64,000 bases of DNA, from assembly GCF_040372165.1 (NCBI RefSeq), contig NZ_BAABWG010000003.1:1-64000 (forward strand), written 5' to 3'. The first letter of the stretch is position 1; each line of letters opens with the position of its first letter. Below the pieces are notes generated by a model. That model was not told the DNA's origin. It searched no databases and saw nothing but the letters and a program-made list of their open reading frames with translations. Positions 9,437 to 18,161 of the stretch are shown here, piece by piece. Made by a program: the position numbers and the translations under genes. This DNA is from Hydrogenophaga sp040372165. Its GTDB lineage: Bacteria; Pseudomonadota; Gammaproteobacteria; Burkholderiales; Burkholderiaceae_C.

Positions 9437-10381
9437 TTATGCAGAGGGTCCCTGGCTGGCTGCCAGCGTGTCCAGCGCCAGGCACAGGTCGGCCCAGGCC
9501 TTGGCCTTCTCGCTGGGGCTGCGCAGCAGATAGGCAGGGTGGTAGGTCACGATGACGGGCACGCCTTCATAACGGTGCACCTTGCCACGCAGGCGGCCGA
9601 TGGGTTCTTGCGTTTGCAGCAATGACTGAACAGCAAAGCGCCCCATGGCCAGGACGATGCGCGGCTGGATGAGGGCTACCTGCCGGCGCAGGAAAGGCTC
9701 GCACTGGGCCACTTCTTCTGGCGCGGGGTTGCGGTTCGCGGGCGGGCGGCATTTGAGCACGTTGGCAATGTAGGCGCCCTCCGCCCCCTGCTTTTGGCGG
9801 CTGCGGCCGATGGCGGCCAGCATGTTGTCGAGCAACTGGCCGGCAGCGCCCACGAACGGTTCGCCCTGGCGGTCTTCGTTTTCACCCGGGGCTTCGCCCA
9901 CGACCAGCCAGTCGGTTTGCGCGTCGCCCACGCCGAAGACGGTGTTGGTGCGCGTTTTGCACAAGCCGCAGGCTTCGCAGCCGGCCACAGCCTTCTCCAG
10001 CGCCTCCATGTCCATGGTTTCGATGCCGGGCGGGCGCTGGCCCAGGTCGGCGGCAGGCGCTGCCGCGGGTACCGCAGCGACAGGTGCAGCAACAGGTACA
10101 GCTGCAGGGGCGGGCGCGCGAACTGGCGCGGGTGCTGGCGATGAAGCGGGAGCACGAGCAGGGGCAGGCGTCGCCACCGCCGCCGCCTCGGGGGTGGCCG
10201 CGGGAGCCTCAACAGGCGCCGCAACTGCCCTGGCTGGTTTGGGCGCCCACACCTTGACGCCCATCTCGGCGAGCATCGCACGCTGTCGCGCATCCAGCGA
10301 CACCACAAAGGAGGTGTCCTCTGGCGCGTCCGTGGCGTCTGGCGCCTGCGCCGATACAGAGGTGTTGTCTTGCTCGCTCAT
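9437..10381 (-). CDS. Uracil-DNA glycosylase, 4Fe-4S type (UDG family 4/5)
   Basis: The enzyme removes uracil from DNA as the first step of base-excision repair. The 314-aa protein has iron-sulfur ligands C135, C138 (CEACGLC, with C141 also present), C211 and C227. The uracil-pocket motif GEAPGENED is at 162-170 and the second motif HPAYLLRSPS at 281-290. Ahead of the catalytic domain, residues 48-115 are a low-complexity Ala/Pro linker, and a short conserved-looking segment sits at about 24-45 (VVSLDARQRAMLAEMGVKVW). That extension is typical of betaproteobacterial homologues but has no known role. The ATG overlaps the rimI stop by four bases (ATGA), so translation is probably coupled to rimI. 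Confidence 0.93.
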   Translation of the reverse strand: MSEQDNTSVSAQAPDATDAPEDTSFVVSLDARQRAMLAEMGVKVWAPKPARAVAAPVEAPAATPEAAAVATPAPARAPASSPAPAPVRAPAPAAVPVAAPVAAVPAAAPAADLGQRPPGIETMDMEALEKAVAGCEACGLCKTRTNTVFGVGDAQTDWLVVGEAPGENEDRQGEPFVGAAGQLLDNMLAAIGRSRQKQGAEGAYIANVLKCRPPANRNPAPEEVAQCEPFLRRQVALIQPRIVLAMGRFAVQSLLQTQEPIGRLRGKVHRYEGVPVIVTYHPAYLLRSPSEKAKAWADLCLALDTLAASQGPSA

Positions 10382-10983
10382 GCCGATGCGTTCTTTGCCG
10401 ACGGTTGGCCGTTGGCGGTCTGGGGGTTCAGGGCCAGTTGCATGACCACCGCATCTTCACGCTGGCCTTGCCCTGCCGGGTAGTAGTCACGCCGGACCCC
10501 CATTTTCACAAATCCGTACCGCGTGTACATGGCTTGCGCATTGTGGTTGCCCAGACGCACTTCCAGCCACAAGGATTCGGCGCCACGTGTGTGCGCCCAG
10601 GCCACCAGCGCATCCATCAACACCCGACCCCAGCCCTGCCTCTGCAAGGCCGGTACCACGGTGATGTTGAGCAAGTGCACTTCGTCCACGCCTTCCATGG
10701 CCACCACATAGCCCAGCAGGCCCTGACCGTCGTGCGGCCCGCCTTGCACGGCCGGGGCCTTTGGCAAGTCATCTGCCATCAGCATCATGGCCGCATAGCC
10801 GGCCTGGATGGAATCGGTGAAATGGCGTTGCGTCCAGGGGCGAGGGTATGCCGTCTTTTCCACCTCGTGGACGCTGGGCACATCGGCTGTCGTCATCGGA
10901 CTGAACCAGACCTTGCCCTGGGGCGCATCCCTGACAGGCCTGTCTGGCCAGCCAGTTGCATGGGTGGCAGGCATCGCGGTCAC
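10378..10983 (-). CDS. rimI: Ribosomal protein S18 alanine N-acetyltransferase, GNAT family
   Basis: This GNAT acetyltransferase is predicted to acetylate the N-terminal alanine of ribosomal protein S18. It has 201 aa with a GTG start overlapping the tsaB stop (GTGA); an ATG three codons in (10974) is an equally possible start. The acetyl-CoA loop is seen in VVPALQRQGWGRVLMDALV. The motif ESLWLEVRLGNHNAQAMY, followed by YTRYGF, is the typical RimI C-terminal half. It lies between tsaB and a uracil-DNA glycosylase gene with stop/start overlaps on both sides. The tsaB-rimI neighbourhood is common in bacteria and supports the call. Confidence 0.92.
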   Translation of the reverse strand: MTAMPATHATGWPDRPVRDAPQGKVWFSPMTTADVPSVHEVEKTAYPRPWTQRHFTDSIQAGYAAMMLMADDLPKAPAVQGGPHDGQGLLGYVVAMEGVDEVHLLNITVVPALQRQGWGRVLMDALVAWAHTRGAESLWLEVRLGNHNAQAMYTRYGFVKMGVRRDYYPAGQGQREDAVVMQLALNPQTANGQPSAKNASA

Positions 10984-11759
10984 GCTTGCTCAGCCTTTGC
11001 CCGCTGCGCCTCCCGCTCGGCAGTGGTCTGAGCGACCTTGTCGCGCACGTAGACCGGCTGCGCCTGTTCCGCCGCTTCTGCCAGACCGGCGGCCAGCAGC
11101 GACGGCGCGAGTGAGAGCATGGCCTCTGCATCCGGCACGGTGTCCAGCCACTGCCCCTCAACGGCGTCCAGTGCATCCGGATAGGCCTTGCGGGCATTGC
11201 CTACCAGCCACCGGAGGCCGGCGTGCGTTTCGTCCCCGGTGATGGCAGCCACATGAGCAGCCAGGGCTCGCGGCGCGCACAACTGGGGGGGCGAGACGGT
11301 TTGCCACAGCGCTTCACCGGACGGGCGGGCGTATTGCGCCACATAGACTTCGTTCATGCGCGCGTCGAGGACTGCGGTCACGCGCGACGGCGCCACTTGC
11401 CCGGCCTGGCTGGATGCCACGGCTGCCTGCTGCGCCAGGGTCATGAGGGTGTCCACGCCGATCACGGGCAAGCCAGCGCCCAAGGCCAGGCCCTGTGCCA
11501 CGGCGCAGGCCGTGCGCAAGCCGGTGAACGATCCGGGGCCACGGCCATACACGACAGCGTCCAGACTGGAGAGCGCCCAGCCAGACTCTGCCAGCAAGGC
11601 ACGCACCTGAGGGAGAAGGTGCAGGGAGGACTGCGCTGCACCCGGGCCACGGTAAACCCACACGCGTTCACCGGGCACGCCTGAGCCGAGCGCGACCGAC
11701 ATCACATCGGTACTGGATTCGATACTCAGGAAGCGGCGTTCGCTGGATGCAACAGTCAT
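10980..11759 (-). CDS. tsaB: tRNA t6A biosynthesis protein TsaB
   Basis: TsaB is the non-catalytic ASKHA-fold partner of TsaD. It is needed to put threonylcarbamoyl on A37 of ANN-decoding tRNAs. The start at 11759 gives 259 aa beginning MTVASSERRFLSIESSTD; longer in-frame extensions upstream have no counterpart in the family. Family marks include VVYGRGPGSFTGLRTACAVA near residues 70-90 and the internal VLDARMNEVYVAQY. It is the first gene of the tsaB-rimI-UDG operon and is divergent from dacB. The enzyme that makes its substrate, TsaC/Sua5, is encoded 3.4 kb away at 14152-15195. Confidence 0.93.
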   Translation of the reverse strand: MTVASSERRFLSIESSTDVMSVALGSGVPGERVWVYRGPGAAQSSLHLLPQVRALLAESGWALSSLDAVVYGRGPGSFTGLRTACAVAQGLALGAGLPVIGVDTLMTLAQQAAVASSQAGQVAPSRVTAVLDARMNEVYVAQYARPSGEALWQTVSPPQLCAPRALAAHVAAITGDETHAGLRWLVGNARKAYPDALDAVEGQWLDTVPDAEAMLSLAPSLLAAGLAEAAEQAQPVYVRDKVAQTTAEREAQRAKAEQA

Positions 11760-11850
11760 CCCCGAATTATGGGCCACGCCTGTAACAAGTCGACCATCCG
11801 GAGCAAATGCCGCACTGTGCATGACCACCTTGGTTTCATAATGGGAGCAC

Positions 11851-13404
11851 ATGTTTCTGCGCCAACGCCATTTCACACGCACCCGCTCCCGGCGACGCCC
11901 GAGCGGCTGCTTGCTCGCCGCCTGGCTGCTCAGTGCCCTGATGGCAGGGCCGGCCAGGGCCGACAGCTCACCACAGGCGCTACGCGACACGCCGTTGCCA
12001 GCGCCCGTATCAGAAGCACTGGCGGCGGCAGGCATACCAGAGCAGCACTTTGCCGCCATGGTGGTCCCGGTCGACGGGCTGATCGGTCCGCGCGTGCAGC
12101 ACCGAGCCGACGAGCTGGTGAACCCGGCATCGGTCATGAAGCTGGTCACCACTTATGCCGCCATGGACATGCTCGGGCCGGATTTCACCTGGACCACGCG
12201 CTTTTATGTGGACGGAGACATTGCCGACGGCGTGCTCTACGGCAATCTCTACATTCGGGGTGGCGGTGACCCGAAGCTGGTGCTGGAGCGGATCCAGGAA
12301 ACTTTCTGGGCACTGCACAGCAAGGGCGTGCAAGTGATTCTGGGTGACATGGTGCTGGACCACAGTGCGTTTGATCTGCCACCGCACGACCCTGCGGCAT
12401 TTGATGGCGAAGCACTGCGCCCCTACAACGCCGCTCCAGACGGACTGCTGGTCAATTTCAAATCCGTGATCCTCAAGTTCGAGCCCGATCGGCGGGCGGG
12501 CGTAGCACGTGTGACGAGCGAGCCGCCCCTGGCGGGTCTGGACATTCAGGAGACCATCCCGCTCGCCGGTGGCGGCTGCGGTGACTGGCGTGGCGGTCTG
12601 GCTGCCGACTATTCAAAGCCGGAGAAGATCCGTTTTGAAGGCCGTTACCCGCGTCGCTGCGGCAAGCAGCTTTGGGCCGTGGCCTACCAGGACCCGGACA
12701 CCTACTCTGCACGCGCCCTGGAGGGGCTCTGGCGCGCCAGCGGTGGCGCACTGACCGGGCACTCCCGCTACGGGCTCACGCCGCCCGGGCTCAAACTGCT
12801 GCACGAAGCGCACTCACTGCCCCTCAAGGACATCATTGCCGACGTCAATCAATGGAGCAACAACGTGATGGCACAGCAGGTGTTCCTCACGCTGGGACAA
12901 GTCGCACCGGATCAGGTGCAGGAGCTGCGCGCGGCAGACGGCCCCCTGACACCCATGCGCAAGGGGCGCTTCGAGCATTCGAAGGAGGTGCTGCGCAACT
13001 GGTGGGTGCGCACCCTGGGCTTGCGCTACTCGACACCCGTGGTGGAAAACGGTTCAGGGCTGTCCCGTACCGAGCGACTGACGCCGGGCGCACTGGCAGC
13101 GCTGCTGCTCAAGGCTGCGCAGCACCCGCATGGCCAGGCATTTGTGGACTCACTCTCGGTGGCCGGCGTCAAGGGCACGGCTGCACGCATTGCTCGCAGC
13201 CCGAACAATGCCGCACATGGCAAGGCCTGGCTCAAGACCGGCACGCTCGACGATGTATCTGGTGTGGCGGGCTATGTGCAGGCACTCGACGGCCAGCGAT
13301 ATGTCATCGCCGCCTTCGTCAATGATGCGCAGGCCCGTCAGGGCCGGCCGGCGCTGGATGCTCTGGTCGAATGGACGGCCAGCCTCGGAGCGACTCGCCC
13401 CTGA
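11851..13404 (+). CDS. dacB: D-alanyl-D-alanine carboxypeptidase/endopeptidase (PBP4 type, peptidase S13)
   Basis: This periplasmic penicillin-binding protein trims the terminal D-Ala and cleaves peptide cross-links in peptidoglycan. The 517-aa protein starts at ATG 11851 with GGAGC just upstream. A very basic N-terminus and a hydrophobic core at residues 19-33 form a signal peptide ending near ARA. All three active-site motifs are intact: SVMK at 94-97, SNN at 336-338 and KTG at 462-464. The insert domain between the first two motifs has the expected length for the class C family. The gene is divergent from tsaB across about 90 bp. Confidence 0.95.
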   Translation: MFLRQRHFTRTRSRRRPSGCLLAAWLLSALMAGPARADSSPQALRDTPLPAPVSEALAAAGIPEQHFAAMVVPVDGLIGPRVQHRADELVNPASVMKLVTTYAAMDMLGPDFTWTTRFYVDGDIADGVLYGNLYIRGGGDPKLVLERIQETFWALHSKGVQVILGDMVLDHSAFDLPPHDPAAFDGEALRPYNAAPDGLLVNFKSVILKFEPDRRAGVARVTSEPPLAGLDIQETIPLAGGGCGDWRGGLAADYSKPEKIRFEGRYPRRCGKQLWAVAYQDPDTYSARALEGLWRASGGALTGHSRYGLTPPGLKLLHEAHSLPLKDIIADVNQWSNNVMAQQVFLTLGQVAPDQVQELRAADGPLTPMRKGRFEHSKEVLRNWWVRTLGLRYSTPVVENGSGLSRTERLTPGALAALLLKAAQHPHGQAFVDSLSVAGVKGTAARIARSPNNAAHGKAWLKTGTLDDVSGVAGYVQALDGQRYVIAAFVNDAQARQGRPALDALVEWTASLGATRP

Positions 13405-13440
13405 CGAGTCTCGGCGGGTCGCGTCAGCCCGGCGCTGTCT

Positions 13441-13722
13441 TCAACCGAGCGCGCCGAGTACCCACCAGACCGCGAAGGCCAGGGCCGCTGCAGCCAGCAA
13501 GCCCGCTCCCCACATGGCGGCCCGACGGAGCTGGGCGCGGCGGGCTTTTTCCTGGGCCAGACGCTGCCCTCGCCGAAGCAGTGCTTCAGCGATGGGGTCC
13601 GTGTCATCCGAATCAGCCACCACCGTGTGGTAGTACTGATGCATGGTACGGGAATTGATATCCAGGGCGTCTCCGTCCTGGTCCTGGGCCTCGGGTATCG
13701 AACGTCGGGACATGGCAATCAT
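13441..13722 (-). CDS. Small hypothetical membrane protein
   Basis: A 93-aa frame with an acidic, polar first half and one C-terminal transmembrane segment (about residues 70-90, MWGAGLLAAAALAFAVWW). The basic stretch just before it (KARRAQLRRA) predicts the N-terminus in the cytoplasm. An internal ATG at 13713 could be the true start (MSRRSI). No family was recognised. It is convergent with dacB, ending 36 bp from its stop. It is kept as a gene because its composition is protein-like and it fills an otherwise empty interval. Confidence 0.55.
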   Translation of the reverse strand: MIAMSRRSIPEAQDQDGDALDINSRTMHQYYHTVVADSDDTDPIAEALLRRGQRLAQEKARRAQLRRAAMWGAGLLAAAALAFAVWWVLGALG

Positions 13723-13830
13723 GCGGCGAACAGCAAGCAGTGGGTGTGACAGCGATATTCTTGTTCAAAACGGCCATTTGCGGGCCAACAGCTCGGCGTA
13801 TCATCGCCTCTAACCTGTCTCTGATGTCCC

Positions 13831-14121
13831 ATGACCACGCTCGATCTTATCGGTTACTGTGCGGCTTTTCTGACCACGGTCAGCTTTGTTCCGCAAGCCT
13901 TGATGACTTTTCGCACAAGAAACGTCAGCGGTATATCACTGGGCATGTACACGGTGTTCACGGTGGGCGTGGGCATGTGGCTGGTCTATGGCATTGCGCT
14001 CGGCGCCTGGCCTCTCATCGCAGCCAATACGGTGACCTTTTCGCTTGCGCTGGCCATCCTGATCATGCGGATCCGGTTCGGTGGCTTGCGGCAGGGTCCG
14101 CAGCGGCAACCCATGCCGTGA
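13831..14121 (+). CDS. SemiSWEET-type sugar transporter (PQ-loop / MtN3 family)
   Basis: A 96-aa protein with three predicted transmembrane helices, the bacterial half-size version of eukaryotic SWEET sugar facilitators, which work as a homodimer. The PQ motif is in FVPQALMTFRTRNVSGISLG (residues 20-39), and the third helix is LIAANTVTFSLALAILIMR. The substrate cannot be inferred from the sequence; bacterial homologues have been linked to sucrose or glucose. It is convergent with the TsaC gene, with a 30-bp gap, and has no sugar-metabolism neighbours on this side of the window. Confidence 0.85.
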   Translation: MTTLDLIGYCAAFLTTVSFVPQALMTFRTRNVSGISLGMYTVFTVGVGMWLVYGIALGAWPLIAANTVTFSLALAILIMRIRFGGLRQGPQRQPMP

Positions 14122-14151
14122 AGGTGAAGACTGACTGACCAGCGGGTTGGC

Positions 14152-15195
14152 TCAGGCAGCCGCGCGCTGAAGCCTGTCTCTCACGCCGTCCCAGGCAGCA
14201 TCTTCCGGTGGTGTTTCCACCCAGATGAGCTTCACGCCTGTGTCGTCCAGAGCACGGAGCTGGGCAAACAGCTCCTGGGCAGCGGCAGCGGCCTCTGATG
14301 GCATGCGGCGCAAAAGGATGCCCGGTGCAACCTTGAGATCGGCCCGCGCATAGACGGCGATGTGCCGGGCATCCGGGCCCAGCACATCCAGCGCGGACTG
14401 CAACTGCCTCGCGGGCATCAGGCGAACCGGCACCGACGGCGCATAGTGCGATGCCAGTGTGCCGGACGCGCGAGGCGCATCGCCCAACTCATTGTCCGCG
14501 GCTTCTTCCGGCTGCTGAACACGCACACCGCAAGCCCGGCTGAGCTCGTCCACCGACAGCATGCCCGGGCGCAACAGCACCGGCACCGCGCGGGTACAGT
14601 CCACGATGCTGGACTCGATGCCCACCGGGCACGCGCCTCCGTCGAGCACCAGAAGTGCGTCTTCCGGCAACGCTTCAAATTCCTGCTGCACATGGGCTGC
14701 CGTGGTGGGACTGACACGGCCGAAGCGGTTGGCGCTGGGTGCAGCCAGACCTTGCACGCCTTTGGCTCGCGCCGCCTTGAGCAGCGCTTGAGCGACCGGG
14801 TGCGAGGGGCTGCGCAAGCCCACTGAATCCTGCCCGCCCGCGGCCACCGCCACCGCCGACGGGCGCCGGGGAAGAATGAGCGTGAGCGGCCCCGGCCAGA
14901 AAGCCTTCATGAGGGCCAGTGCCACTGCCGGAACATTCTGTGCAAACGGCGCCACCACCGCGTCCCAGTGCCCGGACGCCGCACCGGCATCGTCAGCGGC
15001 CACATGCACGATCAAGGGGTGGTCTGCCGGGCGCTCCTTGGCCGAGAAGATGCTTTGCACAGCGGTGGCGTTGTCGGCATCTGCCGCCAACCCGTACACG
15101 GTCTCGGTCGGCATGCCCACCAGTCCACCCGCTGCCAGGCGATCGGCAGCCTGCTCGATGGCCGATGCAGCAGAAGCATCCAGGATCAGGGGCAT
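14152..15195 (-). CDS. tsaC: L-threonylcarbamoyladenylate synthase (TsaC/Sua5 family, two-domain form)
   Basis: The enzyme makes threonylcarbamoyl-AMP from Thr, bicarbonate and ATP for tRNA t6A. The start at 15195 (MPLILDASAASAI) gives 347 aa. That length fits the Sua5-type protein: a YrdC catalytic domain (residues 1-200, with GMPTETVYGLAADA near 28 and PSANRFGRVSPTTAAHV near 150) plus a C-terminal Sua5 domain joined by a linker. The upstream in-frame extension to 15294 overlaps purK and is rejected. It follows purE-purK on the minus strand with a 19-bp gap to purK, so cotranscription is likely. Confidence 0.92.
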   Translation of the reverse strand: MPLILDASAASAIEQAADRLAAGGLVGMPTETVYGLAADADNATAVQSIFSAKERPADHPLIVHVAADDAGAASGHWDAVVAPFAQNVPAVALALMKAFWPGPLTLILPRRPSAVAVAAGGQDSVGLRSPSHPVAQALLKAARAKGVQGLAAPSANRFGRVSPTTAAHVQQEFEALPEDALLVLDGGACPVGIESSIVDCTRAVPVLLRPGMLSVDELSRACGVRVQQPEEAADNELGDAPRASGTLASHYAPSVPVRLMPARQLQSALDVLGPDARHIAVYARADLKVAPGILLRRMPSEAAAAAQELFAQLRALDDTGVKLIWVETPPEDAAWDGVRDRLQRAAA

Positions 15196-15214
15196 GAGTA
15201 GGCGGCGGCAGGTT

Positions 15215-16450
15215 TCAGGGCAGCGGCGGCAGACCCAGCAACGCCAGCACTTTTGCGGCGGTCTCCCGCGTCGACGCGAGGCTGGTGCCCACAATGTTCA
15301 CATGACCCATCTTGCGTCCACGGCGGGCACTGAGCTTGCCGTAGAGGTGCAGATGCACATCCGGCAGACCCAGGACTTTGTCCCATGGCGGATCAACAGG
15401 CGTATCGCTGGCTTGCGCGCGGTCAGCATTGGGGTCGAACCACAAATCCCCCAGGAGGTTAATCATGATGGCCGGACCATACTGACGCGGCGTGTGCAGC
15501 GGCAGGCGCGCCAGCGTGCGCACCTGGGCCTCGAACTGCGACATGTCGCAGGCGTCTTGCGTGTAGTGGCCGCTGTTGTGGGGACGAGGCGCCATTTCGT
15601 TGACCACCAGATCTTCGCTGCCTTTGCCATCATCGACCACAAAGTACTCGACGCACAGCACACCCACATATTGCATGTGCTCCGCCAGCGCCACAGTGGC
15701 GGCACGGGCGCGCTCGGCCAGTGCGGGCGTGATGACTTCGTCGTGGACTTCGGTCACCGCCAGAATGCCGTCGCGGTGGGTGTTTTTCTGAACAGGGAAA
15801 CTCACCACCTCGCCGCTGGCAGCGCGCGCCACGATGACCGAGTACTCGGCCTTGAGAGGCAACAGCTTTTCCAGCACGCAGGGGACCTTGCCCAGCTGCT
15901 CCCAGGCGGCGACCAGTTCCTCGCGGGTACTGACACGAACCTGCCCCTTGCCGTCGTAGCCCATGCGGGCGGTCTTCAGAATGCCTGGCAGCAAGTCGGC
16001 CGGCACGGCTTCGAGCAGGGCTTCGGTGTCAATGGCCGCATATGGTGCGGGATAGACGCCGCTTTTCGGCGCACACTGAACGAAGTTGGCCTTCTCCTGC
16101 ACGCGATCCTGTGCCGTCGCAACGCATTGGGCCGAAGGTGCCACCGGACGCTGCGCGCCGAGCGTCGCCAGCGCTGGCGCCGACACGTTCTCGAATTCTG
16201 TGGTGATGGCTGCACAGCGCTGCATCAGCTGCGCCAGGCCGTCCTGATCGTCGTACAGCGTCTGGATGTGAAACTGACTGACAAGACCGGCCGGACTGGC
16301 CGGATCCGGGTCCAGCACAGCGGTGAAATAGCCCATGGCCTGGGCGGCCTGGACGAACATGCGGCCCAGCTGGCCACCCCCCATCACCCCCAGCGTCATC
16401 TGGTGGCCGCGTTCGGTCATGGCGCCGGGAAGCAAGGGTTTGAGACTCAT
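15215..16450 (-). CDS. purK: N5-carboxyaminoimidazole ribonucleotide synthase
   Basis: An ATP-grasp enzyme that carboxylates AIR to N5-CAIR in purine synthesis. The 411-aa protein opens with an N-terminal extension and then the preATP-grasp glycine loop LGVMGGGQLGRMF at about 20-32. The ATP-grasp core includes KTARMGYDGKGQV near residue 165 and the metal-binding VNEMAPRPHNSGHYTQDAC near 280. The partner mutase PurE is encoded 122 bp upstream on the same strand, in the usual purE-purK order. No strong ribosome-binding site is seen before ATG 16450; an internal ATG (MTERGHQMTLG) is a possible alternative start. Confidence 0.95.
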   Translation of the reverse strand: MSLKPLLPGAMTERGHQMTLGVMGGGQLGRMFVQAAQAMGYFTAVLDPDPASPAGLVSQFHIQTLYDDQDGLAQLMQRCAAITTEFENVSAPALATLGAQRPVAPSAQCVATAQDRVQEKANFVQCAPKSGVYPAPYAAIDTEALLEAVPADLLPGILKTARMGYDGKGQVRVSTREELVAAWEQLGKVPCVLEKLLPLKAEYSVIVARAASGEVVSFPVQKNTHRDGILAVTEVHDEVITPALAERARAATVALAEHMQYVGVLCVEYFVVDDGKGSEDLVVNEMAPRPHNSGHYTQDACDMSQFEAQVRTLARLPLHTPRQYGPAIMINLLGDLWFDPNADRAQASDTPVDPPWDKVLGLPDVHLHLYGKLSARRGRKMGHVNIVGTSLASTRETAAKVLALLGLPPLP

Positions 16451-16572
16451 GAAATTAACCGTCCGGTGTTGGGAGAGTGAAGATTGGGGAATGAGGAAGG
16501 GGGGAGCCCTGAAAGATTCGCTGAATGAGGCACTGGGCCAGGCTTGTCCAGCCGGACTCAGGCATTACCACC

Positions 16573-17064
16573 TCATGCCGGCGGCAGCGTCATGGCCCTT
16601 GCGGCTTCGGTCTGGCGGGCCCGAAAGTCTGTCAGCTTCTGCCGCAACCCGGCGTCTTCATTGGCCAGCATGGCCACGGCAAACAGGGCTGCATTGGCCG
16701 CACCGGCCTGACCGATGGCAAAGCATGCCACAGGAATGCCCTTGGGCATCTGGACAATGCTGTGCAACGAGTCCACCCCGGAAAGGGCTTTGGACTGCAC
16801 CGGCACGCCCAGCACCGGCACCTCGGTCTTGGCCGCCAGCATGCCAGGCAGGTGGGCGGCGCCACCCGCACCGGCGATGATGGCCTTGATGCCCCGCCCT
16901 GCCGCACTCTCGGCATAGGCGAACATGTCATCAGGCATCCGATGGGCCGATACAACCCTGGCCTCATGGGCCACGCCGAATTGCTCAAGTATCTGCACCG
17001 CGTGCTGCATGGTGTCCCAGTCGCTGCTGGAACCCATCACCACGCCAACCTGGATGTTGCTCAT
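16573..17064 (-). CDS. purE: N5-carboxyaminoimidazole ribonucleotide mutase
   Basis: Class I PurE, converting N5-CAIR to CAIR. Starting at ATG 17064 gives 163 aa, the usual length; a longer start at 17088 adds eight residues. The substrate-binding GSSSDW is at 11-16 and the catalytic-histidine motif VVSAHRMPD at 37-45. The conserved AGGAAHLPGM is near 70-80. It is the first gene of the purE-purK-tsaC run and is divergent from the thioredoxin-like gene across 128 bp. Confidence 0.95.
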   Translation of the reverse strand: MSNIQVGVVMGSSSDWDTMQHAVQILEQFGVAHEARVVSAHRMPDDMFAYAESAAGRGIKAIIAGAGGAAHLPGMLAAKTEVPVLGVPVQSKALSGVDSLHSIVQMPKGIPVACFAIGQAGAANAALFAVAMLANEDAGLRQKLTDFRARQTEAARAMTLPPA

Positions 17065-17192
17065 GTCTGTGGGCTTTCTGACGGGCACCGATCGGGCCAG
17101 CCGTTAGGTCGGGCCGCAAGGGTGGCCCATCTCCGGTAAAGTGTCGATTTTACGTTTTGCCCCGATAGGCCGCCCAACGGCCCAAAAAGAAC

Positions 17193-18161
17193 ATGATCAA
17201 CGTCACCGTCGCCAATTTCGAACAAGAAGTCATTGCCGCGTCCATGCAGACCCCTGTGCTGGTCGATTTCTGGGCCACCTGGTGTGGTCCATGCAAGGTC
17301 ATCGGTCCGATTCTGGAGAAGCTCGAGACGGAGTACGACGGGCGATTCAAGCTGGTCAAGATCGATTCCGACCAGGAACAACAACTGGCTGCCGCCTTCG
17401 GCATCCGCTCCATCCCGACCTGTGTGCTGCTCATCGGTGGCCAGCCGGTCGACGGATTCATGGGTGCCCTGCCCGAAGGCCAGATCAAGGAGTTTCTGGA
17501 CAAGCATCTGCCCAGCGAAGGCGAGCTGCAGGCCGAAGCCGACGCCGAAGCCGCACAGGACATGCTGGCCACCGCGGACGACCCGGCCGAGGCCAGCAGC
17601 GCACTGGACAAGCTGGCTCAGGCCGTGGCCCAGGCGCCTGACAACGATGGCTTGCGCTTTGAGCTGGTCAAGCAGTACATCACCCATGGGCGCCTGGAAG
17701 AAGCCGCTGGCGCCCTCGCCCCAGCCATGGGCCAGATCCCGGTTCAGCTTCGATTCGAAGCCCTGAGCCAGTGGCTCAACGCGCTGGAGTTCGTCACCAA
17801 TGACCCGCGCGGCCAGTGGCCGATCGCCAAGTTCGACGAAGCCATCGAGAAGAACAAGCGTGACTTCGAAACCCGCTTTGCCAAGTGCCGTGTGCTGATC
17901 GCCATGGGCGAGTGGCCTGCCGCGCTGGACGAGATGCTCGAGATCATCATGCGCGACAAGAAGTGGGACGACGAAGCGCCGCGCAAGACCTATATCGGCC
18001 TGCTCGAGCTGATGACCCCGCCACCCCAGAAGGCAGAGGAGAGCACCGATGGCAAGTCGGCTGGCGGCATTCAGCTCGCCGGCGCATCGGTGCAGCAGCA
18101 GGACCCCCAGCAGGAAATGGTCTCGCGCTACCGCCGCAAGCTCAGCATGGCGCTGAACTGA
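17193..18161 (+). CDS. cnoX: CnoX/YbbN-like thioredoxin with C-terminal TPR region
   Basis: The 322-aa protein joins an N-terminal thioredoxin domain (residues 1-108) to a TPR-like helical half (about 115-275). In E. coli such a protein is a chaperedoxin that holds unfolded proteins and cooperates with GroEL and DnaK. The active site is WCGPC at 30-34, so both redox cysteines are present; E. coli CnoX lacks this redox pair. This protein may therefore have real oxidoreductase activity. The cis-proline is in RSIPTC. The C-terminal 40 residues are polar and Gln-rich. The P-loop kinase gene begins on the very next base after its stop. Confidence 0.9.
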   Translation: MINVTVANFEQEVIAASMQTPVLVDFWATWCGPCKVIGPILEKLETEYDGRFKLVKIDSDQEQQLAAAFGIRSIPTCVLLIGGQPVDGFMGALPEGQIKEFLDKHLPSEGELQAEADAEAAQDMLATADDPAEASSALDKLAQAVAQAPDNDGLRFELVKQYITHGRLEEAAGALAPAMGQIPVQLRFEALSQWLNALEFVTNDPRGQWPIAKFDEAIEKNKRDFETRFAKCRVLIAMGEWPAALDEMLEIIMRDKKWDDEAPRKTYIGLLELMTPPPQKAEESTDGKSAGGIQLAGASVQQQDPQQEMVSRYRRKLSMALN

